Source: Sphacelaria rigidula
Lineage: Eukaryota > Phaeophyceae > Sphacelariales
Assembly: GCA_964200075.2 (NCBI GenBank)
Contig: CAXNAA020000504.1
Span: 1-20,661, forward strand
DNA length: 20,661 nt
Reading direction: 5' to 3'
The position numbers and the translations under genes were made by a program. Positions 1 to 8,958 of the stretch are shown in pieces. Under the pieces are notes generated by a model. The model was not told the DNA's origin. It searched no databases and saw only the letters and a program-made list of their open reading frames with translations. Each line of letters opens with the position of its first letter. Within the stretch, counting starts at the first letter, position 1.

Positions 1-723
1 TCACACGAATATTCATGTTATGCTCCCGCTACTGTCCCCGCGCGAATGATTCGTCACCCCATCGATCAGCATGAAGTGCTCCACAAAACATACCATGTAC
101 AACCCATCTATCATCATCCGCGGCGGACTTTCGCATACACTACTGTTGACACCGGACACACCGCTCGCACGATTACCTTCTATCCACCCTACGTACGCGC
201 GGACAACAAACTGAATGTGGATCGGAACGATCAGCACGCCCCCACCCTCACTACTTCCGAGGCTTCCACGCAGGCGAAGTCAGAATTTACTTGGGAATAA
301 AGGGGGCGCACTCCCCCTTCGTCAAACGCAACACACACAAATAACTCAACCAATGACGGAAATGAAGAGGACGCACTCGCTGTCGCCAACGTCATCTACA
401 ATGCAATTGCGCCCTTGCAAAAACAGCAACTGAGCCTTCGATTTGACTGCGAAACGTGATACAATCGTAACACGCACTACTAGACAATAGCCTCCACTCG
501 AAGCTGCACAGAGTCATGAGATGAAAACACTCTTTGCTGTCAACAGCCACGGCGCCTCGTCTGACGGCAGTTTCCGACGGTACGTTTTGGCTGCGTGAAC
601 CTGGAACGACGAACTCATCGCTTAGGTGCATGACTCGCCCGAGGATCACGTACCCTACGTTGTTACAAGATCTCGTGTCGAGATGAAGCGTCTTGGCAGT
701 GCTGCTTCTACTACGCGGGCGTG
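1..723. other. Non-coding or unrecognised stretch left of the gene
   Basis: Short open frames exist on both strands, but none shows recognisable domains, codon bias like the exons, or supporting splice structure. A small GC hairpin (AAGGGGG/CCCCCTT, 300-319) is the only structure noticed. This is probably 3' flank of the minus-strand gene; no AATAAA signal was seen near its end. Confidence 0.4.
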
Positions 724-1196
724 TCAGTTAACTCCCACCGCACCGTCGCGGACGTGTTGGATGACATCCGGCGCACCGCCGGGTCGCCGCCCGCACACAT
801 ATTTCACCATGCCGTTGCCCTTTCGCCTCTTGCACCCCCTACCTCGCCTCGACGGTGTGCTCCAAGGCTCATGTTTTGGGACAGTTTGTCCACGCCGAGT
901 CTTGTTCCTGCTTTGCAGCATGTCGTGGTGGAACGAGAGGGTCGGAGAGTCGACAGCGCGAGGGGCGTTCGTTGCTCGAAGTATACTCGACAGCGAAGGG
1001 TACAAGCTTACTACAACGGTGGAGACACGGTGCATGAGGAGATGCGGTGAGCAACGCGGGATTGACTCTGCAGACCCATGGCGAAGAGCACGCGGGAAAC
1101 GGAGGCCGACACTGCCTTGCTCCGTCTCTTGTCTTTCCTCTTTCGCGCGGTGTCGGCACCGGACATCCCTTGCGAGAGGACACCAGGCAACAACAG
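724..1196 (-). CDS. Possible alternative 3' terminal exon (speculative)
   Basis: If the donor at 1266 inside R13 is used, a good acceptor follows after only 70 bases (ACTTTTTCATACAG|CT, exon edge 1196), and its phase fits. From there the frame is open for about 157 codons, to TGA at 724. The predicted sequence is arginine- and proline-rich, shows no recognisable domain, and lacks the strong GC third-position bias of the six-Cys exons. The open frame may be chance. The 70-base intron would be far shorter than any other in the gene. Confidence 0.2.
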
Positions 1197-1231
1197 CTGT
1201 ATGAAAAAGTACTAATCGTCACCGCACGCAA

Positions 1232-1476
1232 TCACAGTGCCCCATGCATACCGGAGTCGGACTTACAGTCATCGCTCTCCTTGCTGTCTTTGTCATCTTT
1301 GCTGTCCCTGTCATCCTTGCTGTCCTTGCCGCCCCTCCTCCTCTTGCCACCCCTCTCCCTCTTCCCGCCCCTCTTCTTGCAGCAGTCGCGCTTGTCGCAG
1401 TCACCGTCGCATGTGATGTCGCCCCCCACAGACTTCCACCCCTTGGGACAACGGTAGTCGCGGCACTTCTTGTCTT
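1232..1476 (-). CDS. R13: C-terminal cap module plus charged low-complexity tail
   Basis: Acceptor GCGACAG|AA completes Glu in the usual phase. The module begins EDKKCRDYRCPKGWKSVGGD, with Cys at 5, 10, 23, 27, 32 and 33 (C-x4-C-x12-C-x3-C-x4-CC) and Trp14. The C-x4-C and Trp features are shared only with R0. No GT donor follows the CC motif; instead the frame runs on into a basic stretch of RGGK-type repeats and then an acidic DSKDD repeat, ending MHGAL before TGA at 1232-1234. The exon encodes 81 residues including the junction Glu. A strong donor, GACT|GTAAGT at 1266, lies inside the tail in phase 1, so the true end could instead be at 1267 with splicing to a further exon. A seventh Cys in the tail lies next to that site. 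Confidence 0.85.
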
Positions 1477-1822
1477 CTGTCGCAGCCAGACGGAACCACA
1501 GGGTCACCCAATGTGAGGAATATCAAGCTAGAAGTGTTCCCGACGCAGCAGTCGTCGATCGCATCGTATCGACATCACATCTCGGGATACCCTTGACGGC
1601 AAGTCGCTCGCTCTTGTCGAATACTAGTTCAAATATACTCTTGACCATACAATGCACTGGACAGACTGTCGGCGACAGATACCGCCTGCTCTTAGTTCAC
1701 CTCGCGGCGGCGCCAACCCGGGCGCAGCAGCGTCATCAGGTATTTGAACCAGTGGTGGCGTGGGCATCACACTCGATGATATCGACCGCGACTGCAAGTA
1801 CCGGGTCTTCTACACTGCTTAC

Positions 1823-1927
1823 CCTTCTCGCAACACTCGCGCTTGTCGCATTCGTCGCGGCACTTCTTGTCACCGACGTTTTGGAAGCCGCTGGGGCACG
1901 TGTAGTCGTCCTTGCACGTCTTCACCT
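1823..1927 (-). CDS. R12: six-Cys module, Y subtype (last internal module)
   Basis: 105-bp exon, acceptor ATCCTCAG|AG, donor AAGG|GTAAGC. Module begins EVKTCKDDYTCPSGFQNVGD and ends ECDKRECCEK. Gln16 is the only change from R8 and R10 and comes from two base differences. The donor is of the GTAAGC type, also used by R0. Downstream intron to the terminal exon is 346 bp. Confidence 0.92.
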
Positions 1928-2353
1928 CTGAGGATGACACGGGAGGTAGCAAGAGAACGCCATTGTCGCGTCAAGTAACAGTGGCACGCTACGGAGGGAC
2001 AGGCCAAGCGAGAATGAAGCTCCATCTTTCCCCACCCCTGCTTCTAGCGGGGACACCTGAAACGTTTCTTTTCTTCTTCTTCACTGGTTGTAAAACGCGT
2101 ACAAATCTGCATGGCATGTGATTCATATCGAAGTTACAGCGAAGCCCCAGGTAGTCTGGTGCCCGGTTTGTTGTCGCCACGTCAAGGTCGCGATCGGGAC
2201 GAATGGGTAATCGAGATTGACGCAGGGGATGCACGACTCGTCATTCCACATCCGCAGAGAACAAGTGTTCCCAGTATTTCGGCCGACGCTTTTGGTTGCA
2301 TCCAAGTCAAGTGTCGATTACGACTGCTGGCATCGGATCCTCCGAATACTCAC

Positions 2354-2458
2354 CCTTCTCGCAACATTCGCGCTGATCGCACTTGCCGCTGCACTCCTTG
2401 TCACCGCGGTTGAGGTAGCCGTCAGGGCACTTGAAGTCGTCCTTGCATGTCTTCACCT
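2354..2458 (-). CDS. R11: six-Cys module, F subtype
   Basis: 105-bp exon, acceptor TTCTTCGCAG|AG, donor AAGG|GTGAGT. Module begins EVKTCKDDFKCPDGYLNRGD and ends KCDQRECCEK. Apart from the EVK start it is nearly the same protein as R1 and R3 at the far end of the gene, whereas its introns match R9. Exon and intron affinities thus disagree, which suggests sequence exchange between exons. It lies in no ATG-initiated frame on its strand. Intron to R12 is 426 bp. Confidence 0.9.
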
Positions 2459-3098
2459 CTGCGAAGAATACAGCAGCGGACGGATGAACGTCACTGTGGC
2501 GTTCGAGCTACAGTAACATATTGTGCGTGAGTTCTGAAGATGTGCGGTGGACCGCTCCACTGTGCCCCTGTGCCGTGCACCGATACGTTCGACAGGGACT
2601 ATCGCACAGCATGGTTGTTGTTACACGAAAGTGCTGCCGTTGGTGCTGCGCTTCTGCCCCCCCAGGGTCTACACCACAGTCACGGCATCAGACGCCGGGT
2701 CCTACGATAGGGACGGGGAGTCTGCACGATCCTACCCCGTGTTGATGAACCTCTGTGTGGGAAACACATTGTCAAGTGATTTTTGATACGTGCATCATGC
2801 TGACATCGAGTTCTACTCGCATGAGAGCTGCTTCCAGCGACGTTGTACCGAGCGAGTGTACCATCACGACTTTCGGCGACACTGACAACACGTTGTGACT
2901 CATGTCTGATGACTGATCTCTGGTGACTCTTGTTTTCGTGTCGTAGCAAAAACGCTCCGGACCATCATCGATCACACAGCCGTGTTGATCGTCCATGTGA
3001 GACCTACATAACCCGCAGTGTGTAGCGAGCGTCTTGTGCTGTGGAGCGTACCCACAGCGAAGACCGGCCTTGGGGTATTGCGTTTTTCGTTGACTCAC

Positions 3099-3203
3099 CC
3101 TTCTCGCAACACTCGCGCTTGTCGCATTCGTCGCGGCACTTCTTGTCACCGACGTTCAGGAAGCCGCTGGGGCACGTGTAGTCGTCCTTGCACGTCTTCA
3201 CCT
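3099..3203 (-). CDS. R10: six-Cys module, Y subtype, identical to R8
   Basis: 105-bp exon, acceptor ATTCTCAG|AG, donor AAGG|GTGAGT. Protein and, by eye, DNA are identical to R8, which lies 1836 bases away. The upstream intron end matches R12 instead: the CGTCAAGTAACAG stretch and the CAAGGTCGCGATCGGG block follow at similar distances. This exon is thus the link that shows R12+R11, R10+R9 and R8+R7 to be successive copies of one exon pair. Intron to R11 is 640 bp and free of the two MITEs found in its homologue. Confidence 0.92.
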
Positions 3204-3889
3204 CTGAGAATGACACGGGGGGTAGCAAGATAACACCATCGTCGCGTCAAGTAACAGCCGCGCACTACGGAGGCACGCTACGGAGGAACAGGCCAGGCGA
3301 GGATGCAACTTTGTATTGCTTCACCTCTGCTTCTAGTGGGGAAAAAAACTAAAACGTGTTCTTTTCTTCTTGTTCGCTGTGTATCGGTGTTGCAACGGAG
3401 CCACGAATAGTCTGGTGAAGCCCAGCTTTTTGTCGCCCAGTCAAGGTCGCGATCGGGACGAATGGATCATGACGTGCAAGGCTTTCACGTCTGGGAGGTT
3501 TCCTCTCCGTACGGGTTTCAAGTTCGAAGTATAGAACCAATTTCCGCGACAACTCTGCAGAGTTGTCCCTCGACCACGATAGTGGCTTCGGTTCTCGAAT
3601 GTTCAGCCCAAGGTATCATGACATCATATTTGGCGTAGAAATTGATGCATCGGAGACGAGTGTCTACATGTCGACGAGTCCAGTTTTCTATCCTGCATCC
3701 CGACCTCGGAATTTCTGCATCGGTCTCTAGGTTCAGAGATACCGTTGCACCGACGCGAGGGGTGCACGACTCGTCATTCCACATCCGCATAGGACGAATG
3801 ATGTCCCCAGTATTTTGGTCAACGTTTTTGGTCGCATCCAAGTCAAGTGCCGGTTACGACTGCTGGCATCGGATCCTCCGAATACTCAC

Positions 3890-3994
3890 CCTTCTCGCAG
3901 CACTCGCGCTGGTCGCACTTGCCGCTGCACTCCTTGTCGCCGCGGTTCCGATATCCGCGGGGGCAGGTAAAGTCATCTTTGCATGTCTTCACCT
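3890..3994 (-). CDS. R9: six-Cys module, F subtype
   Basis: 105-bp exon, acceptor TTCTTCGCAG|AG, donor AAGG|GTGAGT. Module begins EVKTCKDDFTCPRGYRNRGD and ends KCDQRECCEK. Thr10 and Arg16 are distinctive. Its upstream flank (3997-4050) matches that of R11 closely, including GTGTTCTTCGCAG and a CAGTGAC block about 33 bases before the acceptor that could be the branch site. It has no ATG-initiated frame on its own strand. Intron to R10 is 686 bp. Confidence 0.9.
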
Positions 3995-4188
3995 CTGCGA
4001 AGAACACGGCAGCCGACGAATGGATGTCACTGTGGCGTTCGAGCTACAGGAACGTATCGCACGGCATCGTTGTTGTTCCACGAAAGTGCTGCCGTTGGTG
4101 CTGCGCTTCAGCCCCCCCAGGGTCCACACCACAGTCACGGCATCAGACGCCGGATCCTCCTACGATAGGGGCTGGGAGTCTCGTACGA

Positions 4189-4450
4189 CCTCACCCCGTG
4201 GTGACACCTTCTACGTTAGCCCCCCCCCCCCAAAAAAAAAACCGGCTCAAAGTGCCACGAAACAAGTGGCCACACAGCGCCTGATGTTCGGGTTCAGGCT
4301 GCATGAGACACCTTCTGTCATGTTGGCGACATTGGCTACAACGAACCCAAGCGTGGGAATTCCCAGCCTCTCGTTGTGCTCGGCTTTTCCCATTTCGATT
4401 TACGTGAAGATTTTGCCTCCCAAAACCATGCACTTTTTTGGGGGGGAGGG
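4189..4450. repeat. Homopolymer blocks just inside the 267-bp MITE ends
   Basis: C-run followed by A-run at about 4220-4240 and the mirrored T-run/G-run at about 4434-4452. They are symmetrical parts of the MITE arms and likely sites of length error in sequencing. Confidence 0.6.
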
Positions 4451-4469
4451 GGCTATCGTAGAAAGTGTC
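4203..4469. mobile_element. 267-bp MITE with TGGT target duplication, in the R8/R9 intron
   Basis: Ends are inverted repeats: the left begins GACACCTTCTACGTTAGCC and the reverse complement of the right begins GACACTTTCTACGATAGCC (2 mismatches in 19), followed by C-rich then A-rich runs on both sides. It is flanked by TGGT at 4199-4202 and 4470-4473. The duplicated intron near 2735 shows the unoccupied site, reading CCCCGTGTTGATGAACC without the element. No coding capacity. The superfamily is not assigned; a 4-bp target duplication is all that can be stated. Confidence 0.82.
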
Positions 4470-4591
4470 TGGTGATGAACCTCTGTGTGGGAAACACACT
4501 GTCTAGTGGTTCTGATGCGTGCATCATGCTGGCATAGAGTTCTATTCGAATGAATGCTGCTGCTTCAGCGACGTTGTAACGAGTGAGTGTA

Positions 4592-4701
4592 CACGAGTGG
4601 CCAGTGGGGTGCCTGCAACCTCAAATGTGGACGTTACAAATGATGCACAACGTCTGTAACGTCCAAATTGGAGGTTGCAGGCACCCCAGTGGCCACCCGT
4701 C
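4592..4701. mobile_element. 110-bp Tc1/mariner-type MITE (TA target), in the R8/R9 intron
   Basis: An almost complete foldback: about 47-bp arms starting CACGAGTGGCCAGTGGGG on the left and, as reverse complement of the right, GACGGGTGGCCACTGGGG, around a short loop near 4640-4654. It is flanked by TA at 4590-4591 and 4702-4703. The homologous intron at about 2856 has one TA in the same context (GAGTGTACCATCACG) and no element, confirming both the boundaries and the TA target. A second family member is at 18507-18721. Confidence 0.87.
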
Positions 4702-4934
4702 TACCGTCACGGGGCTTCGGCGACACCGACAATACATTTTGTTTGATGATTGATCTCTGGTGGCTCTTGTTTTGGTGTACCAGCTAAAACACTCGGGACA
4801 ATCAGCGGTCACACAGCCATGATGACCGTCAATATACGACCTACGGAATCCGCAGTGTGAAGCGAGCGTACTATGCTGTGGAGGACACCCATAACGAACA
4901 CCGGCCTTGGGGTATTGCGTTTTCGTTGACTCAC

Positions 4935-5039
4935 CCTTCTCGCAACACTCGCGCTTGTCGCATTCGTCGCGGCACTTCTTGTCACCGACGTTCAGGAAGC
5001 CGCTGGGGCACGTGTAGTCGTCCTTGCACGTCTTCACCT
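4935..5039 (-). CDS. R8: six-Cys module, Y subtype, identical to R10
   Basis: 105-bp exon, acceptor ATTCTCAG|AG, donor AAGG|GTGAGT. Module begins EVKTCKDDYTCPSGFLNVGD and ends ECDKRECCEK, with the KKCRDEC segment confined to R8, R10 and R12. By eye its 105 bases are identical to those of R10, and it differs from R12 at two bases. Its flanks also match R10: the TTGGGGTATTGCG run lies just downstream in both. The intron to R9 (940 bp) is the homologue of the R10/R11 intron plus two inserted MITEs. Confidence 0.92.
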
Positions 5040-5713
5040 CTGAGAATGACACGACAGTCAACGAACGGGTCTCATCTCGGCGTGAAGTATCAACTGTACA
5101 CCACTGGAGAAAAAGCCATGTCGGAATAACGCTTCATGATTTGTTGCACTTCTTATCATTTTGAGAACACCCAAACAATGCGCACACAACCATGTATTGA
5201 GATGTGATTCAGAGCGGTATCGATGTCCAAGCCGAAGGTATCTAGCGATGCTCGGCTCTCCGTGTCCAAGTCAGGGTCGCGATCAGGGCGACTGATTCGA
5301 AGAGAGAACGGCTCTCGCAGTCGAGAATCGAAGTTTAGGCTCGTTTTAGCCGATAGTTGCGGGAGGTGGCACGATTTTGAATCGAGGAAACCTACAGTTT
5401 GTTGACCCCATTGTGATCTAGAAACGCATGCCGGTATATATGTTAGTGTACTTCCTGTCACTCCACACGGGCCTCAAAAATGACCGACTATTCCGCGCTC
5501 CCCAGTTCGAAGGGTTTGCCTGTTTTGCTCACGCACGCCTTGATGTAGGCGAGGGGCCGAAAACAATCCAGGGAGCCCGAAAATTGTCGTATTTCGCCCG
5601 ATTCCGGGCGGGAAAATTACACAACCGGCCCACTCTACTTGCTCTACTTGCTGATCGCATTCCAATCAGACGTCGATCGCGACTGCAGATGTCGCGTCTT
5701 CCAAGACACTCAC

Positions 5714-5818
5714 CTTTCTCACAACACTCGCGTTGGTCGCACTTTCCACGGCACTTCTTGTCACCGCGGTTCAGGAAGCCGCGGGGGCAGACGAAGTCAT
5801 CCTTGCATATCTTCACCT
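5714..5818 (-). CDS. R7: six-Cys module, F subtype
   Basis: 105-bp exon, acceptor CGTTGCAG|AG, donor AAAG|GTGAGT. Module begins EVKICKDDFVCPRGFLNRGD and ends KCDQRECCEK. Ile4 and Val10 are unique here, and Phe15 replaces the Tyr15 of the other F modules, matching the Y group at that site. It is therefore the most Y-like F module, though Phe9 and Gln29 hold. It marks the switch from EKE to EVK starts among F exons. Intron to R8 is 674 bp and contains a third, diverged version of the GTCGCGATC block seen at 2187 and 3446. Confidence 0.88.
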
Positions 5819-6151
5819 CTGCAACGAAAACGGTATCCATTGGCTGAGTGTCGTCGTGGCATGCAAGCGAGCATTGCATGCTATCTATCCCTGACCTTTC
5901 ATGATGTGATGTTGACTGTTCTTCACGGTGTACCGATACACCTCTGATGTCCTCCAAGTGATCACGTTATTTACTCCACCACGCCGTTTCGCCACATGCA
6001 TGACCTGCACGTTGTACCGAGCTCTACTGTCCCGTAGACATTTCCATTCTCACTCCACGTGAAACTTGTAACAGGCACGTGGGCCAGCTGCTTCGAACGT
6101 GTCAGTGCCATCAACGATCAACTGGAGAGTTTGCTTCCCCCAGACACTCAC

Positions 6152-6256
6152 CCTTCTCGCAACACTCGCGCTTGTCGCAGTCGCCGCTACACTCCTTGTC
6201 GCCGCGGTTCAGGAAGCCGCTCGGGCAGGTGTAGTCGTCCTTGCATGTCTTCACCT
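6152..6256 (-). CDS. R6: six-Cys module, Y subtype
   Basis: 105-bp exon, acceptor CGCCTCAG|AG, donor AAGG|GTGAGT. Module begins EVKTCKDDYTCPSGFLNRGD and ends DCDKRECCEK. It mixes features: Tyr9 and Lys29 of the Y subtype but Arg18-Gly-Asp and ECSG, which are otherwise F features, plus a private Asp26. This mosaic would fit partial gene conversion from a neighbouring F exon. It has no long ATG-initiated frame around it, so it is easily missed by ORF calling. Intron to R7 is 333 bp. Confidence 0.88.
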
Positions 6257-6738
6257 CTGAGGCGGACACGACAGCGGTGACGTTCTCTTGAATGAGATAC
6301 GGTAGCTGGTTTGTAGCACGCGAGATCTGCGGTTTGCGTTAAGCTTGCTTCTTCGTCCGCTCATGCTGGATTACTCCGGCTTTGCAGGCAACTCGACCCA
6401 CTCTTCGATCGAGTGGGGTGCTCCACTACACTGTGATGACCAACGTACTGGCGACGGTGACTAATGCATGACGACTCGTGACGCGTGGCACTACAGCGTC
6501 CCGACAGCATCTTCGATGTATCTGGAGGGTGGCTCGGCAGAAAAAAACACGACGTTCGCGCCCGGCCAGGAGCAAGGGTGGTGACAAGAGGGTCCCCCCT
6601 CGGTCGTCATGGTCCTTGTGCTGTATGCATACCCTCAAGATGATGGCAAAATGTTTTATAATGATAGCTGATCGCTTGGACCGTACTCAACCCGATTGTA
6701 CACTACAGCTGCAGGTATTGCTCCTTCCAGATCCTTAC

Positions 6739-6843
6739 CCTTCTCGCAGCATTCTTTCTGGTCGCACTTTCCACGGCACTCCTTTTCTCCGAGGTTGAGG
6801 TAGCCGCGGGGACACTTGAAGTCGTCCTTGCACGTCTCCTTCT
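6739..6843 (-). CDS. R5: six-Cys module, F subtype
   Basis: 105-bp exon, acceptor GTTACAG|AG, donor AAGG|GTAAGG. Module begins EKETCKDDFKCPRGYLNLGE and ends KCDQKECCEK. It is the only internal module with Lys30 and with the LGE turn (Leu18, Glu20) in place of RGD or VGD. All six Cys and Phe9/Gln29 are kept. It is the last module of the EKE group; from R7 onward F modules begin EVK. Downstream intron 482 bp contains a small hairpin (CCCACTC/GAGTGGG, 6397-6417). Confidence 0.88.
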
Positions 6844-7093
6844 CTGTAACGGCCAAAGGGCATCAATAAATCACCCGCGTTGCCTCGTTTCGCCGGATCT
6901 TCCATAGACCAAACATTTGGCCGTTCAAAACGAAGGTCGTGGTCGACGGCACAAATGCGACTGGATTGTTGCACACGCCTGTTGGGCGTGGGCGATGCGT
7001 CTTCAACACGTTGCATCCCATCGACAACAGCGGGGCTATGTGTGTACTGTCTGTGCACTGCAACTCTACGCAGTGCTTCCCGAAGACACTCAC

Positions 7094-7198
7094 CCTTCTC
7101 GCAGCATTCGCGCTTGTCGCACTTGCCGCGGCACTCCTTGTTACCGACATTCAGGAAGCCCCTGGGGCACGTGTAGTCGTCCTTGCAAGTCTCCACCT
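7094..7198 (-). CDS. R4: six-Cys module, Y subtype
   Basis: 105-bp exon, acceptor CCGTCGCAG|AG, donor AAGG|GTGAGT. Module begins EVETCKDDYTCPRGFLNVGN and ends KCDKRECCEK. Glu3 instead of Lys3 and Arg13 instead of Ser13 are its private features among Y modules. The following intron, to R5, is the shortest in the gene (250 bp). The sequence immediately upstream of the acceptor (7201-7250) matches that upstream of R2 over about 45 bases, evidence that the two exons were duplicated together with their intron ends. Confidence 0.9.
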
Positions 7199-7922
7199 CT
7201 GCGACGGACACGGAAGCCAAGCGGTGGATGTCGTCATCGCGTCCAAGCAACGTTCAAGCGTAATGGGCCACTTTCACAGCGGAGAACGCACCGGTGAAAC
7301 CCAGGGTTCTTCACCTCGACACACTTTCAACTACTTCAAACCTGATCTGTTCCATCTAGGTCACATTTTCGGTTATCTGCGTATTTGTATGGGTTTTAGA
7401 GGCGTATACTTGGATCAGGTGAATGTTGACCTCGTACTCGGATCACGTGTAGTGATCTGAAGCGATCTAGATCATATTCATATCACCTTTTACCGAGATG
7501 AATCCGAGATCTGGGACGCATGCCTCTAGCGGTACACGTGTGACACATGAGTATACCGAATCGGACCAGTACACCTGCACCGCGTCAACTCGCATGCGCA
7601 TCTGCCGAGAACGGAACTCGCAATACTCGGGCCTAACGGTGCCAGCTGTACCATCAGGCCACCGGGTCGCGGAGAAAACTCCCTCATGAGTACGAATGCC
7701 TCGTACACGCTTACAGGCATCATAATTACGATTTGGTAAACTCTCACCAGCGCCATGTCGTATTGTTTGCGTCCAACGTACTGCGCCATGTCCGCGGCCA
7801 CCAAATTTCTTGTCAACGGCGAAAATACATTTGCACCAGTTCTTCATCCCACCTCTGCAACATCAAGGGCACGCGATATCGACTGCAGTCGATAGTAGGT
7901 ATCGCTCCTGTCGGGTACTCAC

Positions 7923-8027
7923 CCTTCTCGCAACATTCGCGCTGGTCGCACTTGCCGCTGCACTCCTTGTGACCGCGGTTGAGGTAGCCGTCAGGGCACT
8001 TGAAGTCGTCCTTGCACGTTTCTTTTT
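7923..8027 (-). CDS. R3: six-Cys module, F subtype
   Basis: 105-bp exon with acceptor GGTCACAG|AA and donor AAGG|GTGAGT. Module begins EKETCKDDFKCPDGYLNRGH and ends KCDQRECCEK. His20 replaces the Asp found at this site in most other F modules and is unique in the array. The segment ECSGKC links it to R9 and R11, while the EKE start and DGY motif link it to R1. The downstream intron to R4 (724 bp) shows nothing else recognisable. Confidence 0.88.
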
Positions 8028-8037
8028 CTGTGACCAC

Positions 8038-8958
8038 NNNNNNNNNNNNNNNNNNNNNNNNNNNNNNNNNNNNNNNNNNNNNNNNNNNNNNNNNNNNNNN
8101 NNNNNNNNNNNNNNNNNNNNNNNNNNNNNNNNNNNNNNNNNNNNNNNNNNNNNNNNNNNNNNNNNNNNNNNNNNNNNNNNNNNNNNNNNNNNNNNNNNNN
8201 NNNNNNNNNNNNNNNNNNNNNNNNNNNNNNNNNNNNNNNNNNNNNNNNNNNNNNNNNNNNNNNNNNNNNNNNNNNNNNNNNNNNNNNNNNNNNNNNNNNN
8301 NNNNNNNNNNNNNNNNNNNNNNNNNNNNNNNNNNNNNNNNNNNNNNNNNNNNNNNNNNNNNNNNNNNNNNNNNNNNNNNNNNNNNNNNNNNNNNNNNNNN
8401 NNNNNNNNNNNNNNNNNNNNNNNNNNNNNNNNNNNNNNNNNNNNNNNNNNNNNNNNNNNNNNNNNNNNNNNNNNNNNNNNNNNNNNNNNNNNNNNNNNNN
8501 NNNNNNNNNNNNNNNNNNNNNNNNNNNNNNNNNNNNNNNNNNNNNNNNNNNNNNNNNNNNNNNNNNNNNNNNNNNNNNNNNNNNNNNNNNNNNNNNNNNN
8601 NNNNNNNNNNNNNNNNNNNNNNNNNNNNNNNNNNNNNNNNNNNNNNNNNNNNNNNNNNNNNNNNNNNNNNNNNNNNNNNNNNNNNNNNNNNNNNNNNNNN
8701 NNNNNNNNNNNNNNNNNNNNNNNNNNNNNNNNNNNNNNNNNNNNNNNNNNNNNNNNNNNNNNNNNNNNNNNNNNNNNNNNNNNNNNNNNNNNNNNNNNNN
8801 NNNNNNNNNNNNNNNNNNNNNNNNNNNNNNNNNNNNNNNNNNNNNNNNNNNNNNNNNNNNNNNNNNNNNNNNNNNNNNNNNNNNNNNNNNNNNNNNNNNN
8901 NNNNNNNNNNNNNNNNNNNNNNNNNNNNNNNNNNNNNNNNNNNNNNNNNNNNNNNNNN
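8038..8958. other. Assembly gap (921 N) inside the gene
   Basis: A run of 921 unknown bases lies in the R2/R3 intron. The gap starts 10 bases beyond the acceptor of R3, so R3 itself is complete. Flanking modules are Y on the N-terminal side and F on the C-terminal side, the normal neighbour order, so the gap hides either no exon or a whole number of F+Y pairs. Comparable Y-to-F introns are 250, 333, 640 and 940 bp long, so an intron alone could nearly fill the 1150-bp interval. Confidence 0.95.

Larger units (their letters stand above)
1823..3098 (-). repeat. Segmental duplication unit D1 (R12 + R11 with introns)
   Basis: This interval aligns in order with 3099-4934. Shared landmarks are the exon pair, the block GTCGCGATCGGGACGAATGG (2187 and 3446), GTCACTGTGGCGTTCGAGC after R11/R9, CGTTTCACGAAAGTGCTGCC-like sequence, and GATGAACCTCTGTGTGGG (2743 and 4474). 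Introns have drifted by small indels while exons remain nearly constant. Confidence 0.85.
3099..4934 (-). repeat. Segmental duplication unit D2 (R10 + R9 with introns and two MITEs)
   Basis: Homologous to D1 but about 560 bases longer. Two insertions (267 bp and 110 bp plus target duplications) account for 383 of these; smaller indels account for the rest. A third, more diverged unit continues right from 4935 through R8 and R7, with a recognisable remnant of the GTCGCGATC block near 5273. Confidence 0.82.

Noticed and set aside
626-1204. 192-codon plus-strand frame
   Set aside because: No domain, no GC third-position bias like the real exons, and no splice or context support.
2217-2516. Plus-strand frames rich in Ala/Leu/Val that look like membrane helices (also at 3642-4475, 6939-7460, 9152-9340, 9642-9926)
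   Set aside because: They are the antisense of the six-Cys exons: Glu, Lys, Asp and Cys codons read backwards give Leu, Val, Ala. Splice sites and cysteine conservation support only the minus strand.
4192-4284. Coding role for the plus-strand frame through the C/A homopolymers
   Set aside because: It lies within a non-coding MITE that is absent from the homologous intron.
6397-6417. Hairpin CCCACTC/GAGTGGG as a terminator
   Set aside because: It is intronic in a eukaryotic gene, has only a 7-bp stem, and there is no T-run.
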